DNA of 64,000 bases from JAUXFS01 sp963772635. Lineage in GTDB: Bacteria > Pseudomonadota > Alphaproteobacteria > Rhodospirillales > Defluviicoccaceae. Shown here in pieces: positions 57,316 through 64,000 of the stretch. Within the stretch, counting starts at the first letter, position 1. Each line of letters begins with the position of its first letter. Made by a program: the position numbers and the translations under genes. The stretch lies in contig CAVYYK010000051.1 in assembly GCA_963772635.1 (NCBI GenBank), forward strand, positions 1 to 64,000, given 5' to 3'. The notes beneath the pieces are model-generated. The model saw only the letters and a program-made list of their open reading frames with translations. It was not told where the DNA came from and did no database searches.

Positions 57316-58503
57316 ATGGTTTACCGGGCCGGTGACGCGGCTTCCCACCTTATCCTGCGGTGCGCCCTGCTCGGCCTCTCGGCCATCGCCGTCGCGACTT
57401 GTGCCCCGTCTCCGCCCCAGAAACTGATCCTGCAGCCGGCGGCTTTCTCCGATCTCGACGGCTGGACGACCGAGACCCACGCCGATGCATTGCCGGCACT
57501 CGCAAAATCGTGTGGCCGGTTGAAATCGATGCCGGCTGGACGATCCGTTGGTGCCGGAGAACTCACCGGATCCGTCGCCGAGTGGCGTGCACTATGCGCA
57601 GCCGCGGCGGAAACACCGACCGACCACGCAGCCGCCCGCCGGTACTTCGAAACCTGGTTCAAACCCTATCTGGCAACCGACAACGGCAATCCCGACGGGC
57701 TGTTCACCGGCTACTACGAACCCGAGCTTCGAGGGGCCTGGACGCGGAAGGGGCGATACCAAGTGCCGGTCTATCGGCCTCCCGACGATCTGATCACCGT
57801 CGATCTGGGATTGTTTCGCGAGGAGTGGAAGGGTCAACGGTTGACCGGCCGCCAGGTCGACGGGCGCCTTGTTCCGTACCCGACCCGCTCCGAGATCGAT
57901 GCCGGCGCGTTGGCCGGAAAAGGTTCGGAGTTACTGTGGGTCGACGATGCCGTCGATGCCTTCTTCCTCCATGTCCAGGGGTCGGGGCGGGTCGTCATGG
58001 AGAACGGCCAACTGGTTCGGCTTGGATTTGCCGGACGAAACGGCCATCCCTACGTCGCCATCGGCCGGGAGCTGATAAGCCGGGGCGCCATCCCCCGGGA
58101 GCGGATGTCGATGCAGGCAATACGGGCATGGCTCAAAGCTAATCCCGGCGAGGCCTCCGAGGTGATGGCGCTGAACCCGTCGTTCATTTTCTTCAGGATC
58201 ATCGATGGCGAAGGTCCGATCGGCGCCGAGGGAGTGCCGCTGACCCCGGGGCGCAGCCTCGCCGTCGATCCGACGTTCGTTCCGCTGGGTCTGCCGATCT
58301 GGCTGGATACCACCGAGCCGTTGAACCCGGAACAACCCCTGCGCCGGCTGGTCGTCAGCCAGGATACCGGTTCCGCGATCAAGGGGCCCGTGCGCGGCGA
58401 TCTGTTCTGGGGCTTCGGCGAAACCGCCGCCGCCAGGGCCGGATCGATGAAACAGCGGGGTCGCTACTTCCTCCTACTGCCACGGAAGGCACCCGCACCC
58501 TAG
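57316..58503 (+). CDS. mltA: membrane-bound lytic murein transglycosylase A
   Basis: A 395-residue peptidoglycan lytic transglycosylase. An N-terminal signal sequence ends near AIAVATCAPS; the cysteine there could be lipidated, though the residue before it (Thr) is unusual. The MltA domain has FTGYYEPELRGAW and FFLHVQGSGRVVMENGQ; the 3D domain has SQDTGSAIKGPVRGDLFWG with the catalytic Asp. The TTG at 57286 overlaps timA; I prefer the ATG at 57316. Confidence 0.93.
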   Translation: MVYRAGDAASHLILRCALLGLSAIAVATCAPSPPQKLILQPAAFSDLDGWTTETHADALPALAKSCGRLKSMPAGRSVGAGELTGSVAEWRALCAAAAETPTDHAAARRYFETWFKPYLATDNGNPDGLFTGYYEPELRGAWTRKGRYQVPVYRPPDDLITVDLGLFREEWKGQRLTGRQVDGRLVPYPTRSEIDAGALAGKGSELLWVDDAVDAFFLHVQGSGRVVMENGQLVRLGFAGRNGHPYVAIGRELISRGAIPRERMSMQAIRAWLKANPGEASEVMALNPSFIFFRIIDGEGPIGAEGVPLTPGRSLAVDPTFVPLGLPIWLDTTEPLNPEQPLRRLVVSQDTGSAIKGPVRGDLFWGFGETAAARAGSMKQRGRYFLLLPRKAPAP

Positions 58504-58568
58504 TAGAGGCCTTGTCGGCACCGCAGCGGCGGCTTGTCATCGTCGCTTGAACCGGCCATTCTCTGGTC

Positions 58569-59336
58569 ATGGCTGCGCCTCACCCGAAAGTCGGTCTGTT
58601 TGTCACCTGCCTGGTCGATTTGATGCGCCCGGCGGTCGGATTCGCGGCTGTGAAGCTCTTGGAGGATGCCGGGTGCGAGGTCGTGGTGCCCGCGGCTCAG
58701 ACCTGTTGCGGGCAGCCCGCCTACAATTCCGGCGACAGTGGCGACGCGGCCGAGATCGCCCGCCAGGTCATCGACGCGTTCGAGGATTTCGATTACGTGG
58801 TTGTGCCGTCCGGATCTTGCGCCGGAACGATCAAGGTTCACTATCCCGAAATGTTTGCCGGCGAGCCGGACATGTTGGAGCGGGCCGATCGTTTTGCCGC
58901 CCGCACTTATGAGCTGACGACGTTTCTTCTCGAGGTCCTCAAGGGGGGAAACATTCGCCAGCAGTATCGCGGGGTCGCCACCTATCACGATTCCTGCTCG
59001 GGACTTCGCGAGCTCGGAGTCAAGACTCAGCCGCGGGCCCTGTTGTCCGGCATCGCCGGCCTCGAACTCCGGGAGATGCGGACGATCGAGACCTGTTGTG
59101 GGTTCGGCGGGCTGTTCTGCGTCAAGTATCCGGAGATTTCCGAGAAGATGGTCGACGCCAAGGCGGACGATATCATCGCCACCGGGGCGGATACGCTGCT
59201 CGGTGGCGATCTCGGATGCCTGTTGAACATGGCCGGACGCCTGCATCGCCGCGACTCGAAGATCAAAGTCCGGCACATCGCCGAGGTCCTGACCGGAATG
59301 ACCGACGAAGTGCCGCCGATCGGCGAAGCAGAATAA
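58569..59336 (+). CDS. lutA: L-lactate utilisation Fe-S protein LutA (LldE)
   Basis: A 255-residue protein with two CCG domains (QTCCGQPAYNSGD and ETCCGFGGLFCVKYPEIS), which bind Fe-S clusters. Together with LutB and LutC it forms the flavin-independent L-lactate oxidation complex. It is first of three genes in the standard order lutA-lutB-lutC. No lctP permease or regulator of the GntR type is adjacent. Confidence 0.95.
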   Translation: MAAPHPKVGLFVTCLVDLMRPAVGFAAVKLLEDAGCEVVVPAAQTCCGQPAYNSGDSGDAAEIARQVIDAFEDFDYVVVPSGSCAGTIKVHYPEMFAGEPDMLERADRFAARTYELTTFLLEVLKGGNIRQQYRGVATYHDSCSGLRELGVKTQPRALLSGIAGLELREMRTIETCCGFGGLFCVKYPEISEKMVDAKADDIIATGADTLLGGDLGCLLNMAGRLHRRDSKIKVRHIAEVLTGMTDEVPPIGEAE

Positions 59337-59374
59337 GAAAAGCATAAGCGCCGGGAAGGCCGAAGGGAGGAAGG

Positions 59375-60799
59375 GTGGAATCGACAGCCCGCGCATTCAA
59401 GGCAAACGTCAACGTGGCCATCGCCGACGCCAACCTGCAAGCGGCGATGAAACGCTTCAGCGAAGGCTTTTCGACCAAGCGTCTCCTGGCCGTGGAACGA
59501 CTGCCGGAATTCGAGGCACTGCGTGACGCGGCGACGGACATCAAGAACCATGTCCTCGAGAACCTGGATCTGTACCTGGAGCGATTCGAATCAAAAGTCG
59601 TCGAAACCGGCGGGCAGGTTCACTGGTGCACGGATGCCGAAGAGGCCCGGCGGACAATTCTCGGGATTTGTCGGGATGCCGGCGCCCGAACCGTCACCAA
59701 GTCCAAATCGATGATCAGCGAGGAGATCGCGATCAACGAATATCTCGAAAAGGAAGGCATTCGTCCGGTCGAAACCGATCTCGGCGAATACATCATCCAG
59801 CTCCGCCACGAACCGCCGAGCCACATCATCGCGCCCGCCGTGCATCTTTCCAAAGACCAGGTCGCCGATGCATTCCGCGAGCATCACACCGGATACCCGT
59901 CCACGCGCGTGCTCGACGATCCCGAAGTCATGCTCGCCGAGGCCCGCGCGGTGCTGCGTGGCGCGTTCCTCGCCGCCGATGTCGGAATCACCGGCGCCAA
60001 CATGTTGGTCGCCGAGACGGGCTCGATCGTTCTGGTCACCAACGAGGGAAATGCCGATCTCACCCAGACGCTGCCCCGCGTGCAGATCGTGGTCGCCAGC
60101 GTCGAGAAGGTGGTGCCGACGCTGGAGGACGCCACCACGATCCTTCGCGTTCTCGCGCGTTCTGCCACCGGCCAGGAGCAATCGGTATACACCACCTTTA
60201 CCACCGGCCCGAGGCGACCCGACGACGCCGACGGTCCCCAGCAGTATCACGTGGTGCTGCTCGACAATGGCCGCACGGGCATGCTCGGGTCCGAGTTCCG
60301 CGAGGTCTTGCGCTGTATTCGTTGCGGCGCCTGCGTCAATCATTGCCCAGTCTATGCCGCCATCGGCGGTCATGCCTACGGCTGGGTGTATTCGGGGCCG
60401 ATCGGGGCGGTGCTGACCCCGAACCTGATCGGAATCGAGGAGGCCGGCCACCTCCCCAACGCCTCGACACTGTGCGGCCGTTGCGAGAGCGTGTGCCCGA
60501 TGCGCATCCCCCTGCCCCGCATGCTGCGCCAGTTGCGCGAGCGGCAGTACGCGCAAAACCAGGCGCCCAAGGCGATTCGCTTCGGCCTTTCGGGCTGGGC
60601 GTTTCTCGCGCGGCGGCCGAGCCTTTACCGGATGGCCACGGCGATCGGCGTCACGATCCTGGGAATGATCGGTCGCCGAAAGGGGCGGTTCCGGCGATTG
60701 CCGATGGCCGGCGGCTGGACCACCGCGCGCGACCTGCCGGCACCGCAAGGTCGCACCTTTCAGCAGATGTGGACGTCGCGGGGAGGACGAAGGCGATGA
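59375..60799 (+). CDS. lutB: L-lactate utilisation iron-sulfur protein LutB (LldF)
   Basis: A 474-residue protein with two [4Fe-4S] sites, CIRCGACVNHCPVY and CGRCESVCPMRIPLP, behind a LUD domain (SMISEEIAINEYLEKEGI, GANMLVAETGSIVLVTNEGN). It is the electron-transferring subunit of lactate oxidation. The GTG at 59375 has GAAGGGAGGAAGG before it. Its stop overlaps lutC (ATGA). Confidence 0.95.
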   Translation: MESTARAFKANVNVAIADANLQAAMKRFSEGFSTKRLLAVERLPEFEALRDAATDIKNHVLENLDLYLERFESKVVETGGQVHWCTDAEEARRTILGICRDAGARTVTKSKSMISEEIAINEYLEKEGIRPVETDLGEYIIQLRHEPPSHIIAPAVHLSKDQVADAFREHHTGYPSTRVLDDPEVMLAEARAVLRGAFLAADVGITGANMLVAETGSIVLVTNEGNADLTQTLPRVQIVVASVEKVVPTLEDATTILRVLARSATGQEQSVYTTFTTGPRRPDDADGPQQYHVVLLDNGRTGMLGSEFREVLRCIRCGACVNHCPVYAAIGGHAYGWVYSGPIGAVLTPNLIGIEEAGHLPNASTLCGRCESVCPMRIPLPRMLRQLRERQYAQNQAPKAIRFGLSGWAFLARRPSLYRMATAIGVTILGMIGRRKGRFRRLPMAGGWTTARDLPAPQGRTFQQMWTSRGGRRR

Positions 60800-61473
60800 G
60801 CGGTTCCCGCGAGAGGGTGCTCGGCGCCATTCGCGGTGCCCTCTGCCGCAATGCGCGGCCAGACGCCGCGGCGGAGGCAGTGCGGCGCCGTCTCGAGCAT
60901 CCCCCGCCCAACGTGGTCCCGATGCGGGGTCGGCTCGAACTCGCCGGCCGTATCGATCTGTTCATCGCGGAAGCGGAACGGGTCAGCACCACCACGGCGC
61001 GACTCGGACAGTGGAACGAGGTGCCTTCGGCGATCGCGGACTACCTCAAGGGGGTCAATCTGCCGGCGTCGCTGAGGGTCGCGCCGGATCCGGCGTTGCG
61101 GGGCATTCCTTGGGCCGACGAACCCCTGCTCGAATTCACCACCGGCCCTGCCCGCGACGGGGATCAGGTCTCGGTGACCGGCGCGTTCGCCGGCGTCGCC
61201 GAGACCGGCACCCTGGTCCTGTTGTCGGGACCCGACAGCCCGACGACGCTGAATTTCATGCCCGACGCCCACATCGTCGTTTTCCCGGTGGATCGTATTG
61301 TCGGCACCTACGAGGAGGTGTGGGCGCGGATCCGTTCCGGGTTCGACGGCGGCACCCTGCCGAGAGCGGTCAACTGGATCACCGGCCCGTCGCGTACCGG
61401 CGACATCGAACAGACCCTGTTGCTGGGCGCCCACGGCCCGCGCCTGCTGCATGTCCTTCTCGTCGATGTCTAA
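60796..61473 (+). CDS. lutC: L-lactate utilisation protein LutC (LldG)
   Basis: A 225-residue LUD-domain protein without cysteine clusters: SRERVLGAIRGALCRN, VSVTGAFAGVAETGTLVLLSG, MPDAHIVVFPVDRIVGTYEEVW and SRTGDIEQTLLLGAHGPRLLHVLL. It is third subunit of the lactate complex. The ATG lies in the end of lutB; the next gene, Smr, starts inside its last codons. Confidence 0.93.
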   Translation: MSGSRERVLGAIRGALCRNARPDAAAEAVRRRLEHPPPNVVPMRGRLELAGRIDLFIAEAERVSTTTARLGQWNEVPSAIADYLKGVNLPASLRVAPDPALRGIPWADEPLLEFTTGPARDGDQVSVTGAFAGVAETGTLVLLSGPDSPTTLNFMPDAHIVVFPVDRIVGTYEEVWARIRSGFDGGTLPRAVNWITGPSRTGDIEQTLLLGAHGPRLLHVLLVDV

Positions 61474-62047
61474 GACGAAGAACCCCTCGCCCGACCGTGG
61501 CGACGACGACGACGATGTCGAGCTCTGGCGCCGGGTGACGGCGGGCGTCAAACCGATACGCCGCCGCAAGGAGACACGACCGTCTACACCTCCGCCGTCG
61601 ACCGCGCCGGAGCCAAGACAGCCGGCCCCCGCGGCCAAAACCTCGCGAGCCCCCGGGGCGACCCCGCGGTTGCCTAGCCGGACGCCACCCAAGGCCGAAC
61701 TCGGCCACGGAATTGCCCCGGGTCTCGACAAGCGCACGCTGATCAAGTTGCGACGTGGCCAGTTTCGGATCGAGGGCGAGATCGATCTTCACCATCGCAC
61801 TCAGGAACAAGCCCATCGCGCGCTCGACGCGTTTCTCGCCACCTCCCATGCCGCCGGCCGGCGCTGCGTGCTGGTCATTACCGGGAAGGGCCTGAAGTCG
61901 GATGGGACCCTGGGCGTCCTTCGCCATGGCGTGCCGCAATGGCTCAATCTGCCGCCGAACCGGGAGAGGGTGCTGGCGTTCTGCCATGCGACACCGGCCG
62001 ATGGCGGTGAAGGCGCGCTCTACGTCCTGCTCCGGCGACCCCGATGA
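61466..62047 (+). CDS. Smr/MutS2-type domain protein
   Basis: 193 residues. A basic, Pro-rich N-terminal 90 residues is followed by an Smr domain: IEGEIDLHHRTQEQAHRALDAFL, CVLVITGKGLKSDG, VLRHGVPQWLN and GEGALYVLLRR. Smr domains nick DNA or cleave RNA on stalled ribosomes in some bacteria; the alphaproteobacterial stand-alone form is not characterised. The ATG at 61466 overlaps lutC by 8 bp. An ATG at 61451 is the alternative. Confidence 0.9.
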   Translation: MSKTKNPSPDRGDDDDDVELWRRVTAGVKPIRRRKETRPSTPPPSTAPEPRQPAPAAKTSRAPGATPRLPSRTPPKAELGHGIAPGLDKRTLIKLRRGQFRIEGEIDLHHRTQEQAHRALDAFLATSHAAGRRCVLVITGKGLKSDGTLGVLRHGVPQWLNLPPNRERVLAFCHATPADGGEGALYVLLRRPR

Positions 62048-62065
62048 TCCTCGGGTGAGCCCGCG

Positions 62066-62422
62066 ATGACGCCGTTCGGTATGCAAATCCGCGATCTGCG
62101 CAAGCAGCGCGGGATCATGCTCAAGGCGATGGCCGCCGACCTCGGCGTGTCGTCCGCATACCTCTCGGCGCTGGAGCACGGTCGCCGCGGCCGCCCAGGC
62201 TCGGGTCTGGTGATGCAGATCTGCGGTTATTTCGAGCTGATCTGGGACGAGGTAGAGGAACTGAAACGCCTGGCCGCACTCTCCCACCCCCGCGTCGTCG
62301 TCGACACGCAGGGGCTGAGCCCGAAGGCGACCGAACTGGCCAACCTGTTGGCGCAGAACATCGGCGACCTCGACGAAGCGACCGTCAGCGAACTCCTGTC
62401 GAAGATCCGTTCTACAGGATGA
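62066..62422 (+). CDS. XRE-family helix-turn-helix regulator
   Basis: 118 residues. The N-terminal domain MQIRDLRKQRGIMLKAMAADLGVSSAYLSALEHG is a Cro/C1-type helix-turn-helix. A helical C-terminal part (ATELANLLAQNIGDLDEATVSELLSKI) may dimerise. It follows the Smr gene by 18 bp and its 3' end overlaps the convergent hslU by 11 bp. Target genes unknown. Confidence 0.9.
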   Translation: MTPFGMQIRDLRKQRGIMLKAMAADLGVSSAYLSALEHGRRGRPGSGLVMQICGYFELIWDEVEELKRLAALSHPRVVVDTQGLSPKATELANLLAQNIGDLDEATVSELLSKIRSTG

Positions 62423-63725
62423 ACTTGCTGAGATCGGCGTTCTTGGCCAACTCGCCGACCCGGGTGCGGACCAATTCGGCATCGATGAGCACGGTTTCGC
62501 CGCTGCGTTCGGAGGCGGTGAAACTCACCTCCTCGACCAGCTTTTCGAGCACCGTCTGCAGGCGGCGGGCGCCGATGTTCTCGACGCCTTGATTGATCTC
62601 GGCGGCGAGATCGGCGATCTCGTGGATCAATTCTTCGGTGAACTCGAGGGTCAGGTCCTCGACCGCCATCAGCGCCGTGTATTGCTTGATCAGGCTCGCC
62701 TCGGGCTCGGTGAGAATCCGCACGAAATCGTCCCGGGTCAAAGCCTTGAGCTCCACCCGGTTGGGCAACCGGCCCTGCAGCTCGGGCAGCATGTCGGACG
62801 GCTTGGCGATATGAAAGGCGCCCGAGGCGATGAACAGGATGTGGTCGGTCTTCACGTTGCCGCGTTTGGTCGGCACGATCGTCCCCTCGATCAGCGGCAG
62901 CAGATCCCGCTGCACGCCCTCGCGGCTCACGTCGGCGCCGAGCCGTTCGGAGCGGGCGGTGATCTTGTCGATCTCGTCGAGGAAGACGATGCCGTTGTTC
63001 TCCACCGCGTCGATCGCCTCCTTGACCACCAGCTCCTCGTCCAGGAGCTTGTCGGCCTCCTGGTCGACCAGAACTTGGTGGGAGTGGGCAACGGTCATCT
63101 TGCGCGTGCGGGTCTGACCGCCGCCCAGGGCCTTGCTGAACATATCGCCGAGGTTGAGCATTCCCATCTGGGCGCCGGGGACGCCGGGGATGTCGAAGGT
63201 CGGCAGGTTCATGCCGCCGGTGTCGGCGACTTTGATCTCGATCTCGCGGTCGTCGAGTTCGCCGTTGCGCAGCATCCGACGGAACTTCTCGCGGGTCTCG
63301 GCGCTGGCGTTTTCCCCGACCAGGGCGACCAGCACCCGCTCCTCCGCCGCCAGTTCGGCCTTTGCCGCCACCTCCTTGCGCATCCGCTCGCGGGTCATGT
63401 GGACGGCGATCTCGACCAGGTCGCGGATGATCTGCTCGACGTCGCGGCCGACATAGCCGATCTCGGTGAATTTGGTCGCTTCGACCTTGAGGAACGGCGC
63501 TTGCGTCAGATTGGCGAGCCGGCGGGCGATCTCGGTCTTGCCGACACCGGTGGGGCCGATCATCAGGATGTTCTTCGGCAGCACCTCCTGGCGCATGCCT
63601 TCGTCAAGTTGCTGGCGCCGCCAGCGGTTGCGGAGCGCGATCGCCACCGCCCGCTTGGCGTCGTCCTGGCCGACGATATAGCGATCCAGTTCCGAGACGA
63701 TCTCGCGGGGGGTAAAACTGCTCAT
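62412..63725 (-). CDS. hslU: HslU ATPase subunit of the HslUV protease
   Basis: A 437-residue AAA+ unfoldase. Walker A GPTGVGKT lies at 57-64. FTEIGYVGRDVEQIIRDL is the pore/sensor start, the I domain (about 110-240) and Walker B GIVFLDEIDK follow, and it ends ADLSKFIL, the tail that docks into HslV. The ATG at 63725 overlaps the hslV stop (ATGA). Confidence 0.97.
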   Translation of the reverse strand: MSSFTPREIVSELDRYIVGQDDAKRAVAIALRNRWRRQQLDEGMRQEVLPKNILMIGPTGVGKTEIARRLANLTQAPFLKVEATKFTEIGYVGRDVEQIIRDLVEIAVHMTRERMRKEVAAKAELAAEERVLVALVGENASAETREKFRRMLRNGELDDREIEIKVADTGGMNLPTFDIPGVPGAQMGMLNLGDMFSKALGGGQTRTRKMTVAHSHQVLVDQEADKLLDEELVVKEAIDAVENNGIVFLDEIDKITARSERLGADVSREGVQRDLLPLIEGTIVPTKRGNVKTDHILFIASGAFHIAKPSDMLPELQGRLPNRVELKALTRDDFVRILTEPEASLIKQYTALMAVEDLTLEFTEELIHEIADLAAEINQGVENIGARRLQTVLEKLVEEVSFTASERSGETVLIDAELVRTRVGELAKNADLSKFIL

Positions 63726-64000
63726 AGGGTTTCGATCACTACGCTCGAATTGGTGTAAACGCAAATTCCGGCTGCGATTTCCATGGCCTTGCGGGCAATC
63801 GCCTCGGCCTCCATGTCGTCACGGTCGATCAACGCCCGGGCCGCTGCCAGCGCGAAATTGCCGCCCGAGCCGATGCCGATCAACCCATCCTCCGGCTCCA
63901 GAACATCGCCGGTACCGGTGAGCACCAGCGAAACGTTCTTGTCGGCCACCGCCATCATCGCCTCGAGGCGCCGCAGATAGCGGTCGGTTCGCCAATCCTT
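63722..64000 (-). CDS. hslV: HslV peptidase subunit, partial (5' end outside window)
   Basis: C-terminal part of the threonine peptidase of HslUV: KDWRTDRYLRRLEAMMAVAD, LTGTGDVLEPEDGLIGIGSGG, ALAAARALI, ICVYTNSSVVIETL. The N-terminal catalytic Thr lies beyond 64000, so the gene is incomplete only because of the window edge. It is cotranscribed with hslU. Confidence 0.95.
   Translation of the reverse strand, partial: KDWRTDRYLRRLEAMMAVADKNVSLVLTGTGDVLEPEDGLIGIGSGGNFALAAARALIDRDDMEAEAIARKAMEIAAGICVYTNSSVVIETL

Noticed and set aside
1..64000. CRISPR arrays, insertion sequences, rRNA operons
   Set aside because: No spacer-repeat pattern, no transposase and no rRNA-like stretch seen anywhere in the window.

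Overview
GC-rich chromosomal DNA of an alphaproteobacterium, most likely a member of or close to Rhodospirillales. The pointers are the very large (about 1,600-residue) NAD-dependent glutamate dehydrogenase, the order leuS-lptE-holA / parB-parA-rsmG-mnmG-mnmE, and the order rho-hemJ-hemH-hemE-[oriC]-ppsR-maf-aroE-coaE-dnaQ-secB-fxsA-timA-mltA. The lineage call rests on gene families and order, not on any database search.

Layout. 0.1-1.4 kb: an orphan terminase-small-subunit-like gene behind a strong sigma70-type promoter, followed by a gene-free stretch with two clusters of 10-bp direct repeats. 1.4-14.4 kb: metabolic genes (MFS transporter, NAD-GDH, tRNA-Gly, ProX, YbbN, LON-domain protein, Trm112, DUF971, UbiH-like hydroxylase, then glnK-amtB with sigma54-like boxes). 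14.4-23.7 kb: aminotransferase, ftsK, lolA, a run of hairpins ending in a terminator, an OmpR-type regulator, ribA, a conserved hypothetical, an L,D-transpeptidase, YggS and a ThiE-like protein. 23.6-32 kb: an envelope cluster of a TPR-sulfotransferase, a TPR-glycosyltransferase-like protein, two paralogous sulfotransferases and two paralogous porins. 32-43 kb: lipoprotein, leuS-lptE-holA, then parB-parA-rsmG-mnmG-mnmE with two perfect parS sites. 43-51 kb: thioredoxin-domain protein, ogt, qor, rho and the hem genes. 51.1-51.6 kb: the probable chromosomal origin between hemE and ppsR. 51.6-64 kb: ppsR-maf-aroE-coaE-dnaQ, secB, fxsA, timA, mltA, a lactate-utilisation operon (lutABC), an Smr protein, an XRE regulator and hslUV (hslV cut by the window edge).

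How it fits together. From about 32 to 57 kb this is an origin-proximal segment: initiation site, ParABS segregation with parS 10-12 kb from the origin, tRNA modification (MnmE/MnmG), haem synthesis and the CoaE/DnaQ/AroE cluster. glnK-amtB, NAD-GDH and UbiH speak for nitrogen-responsive, respiring metabolism.

Caution on sequence quality. Between 6.5 and 45 kb nine or more conserved genes, including leuS, are broken by single-base frame changes. All but one are +1 relative to the gene. I read these as uncorrected sequencing insertions rather than pseudogenes, and I give whole-gene coordinates with approximate break points.
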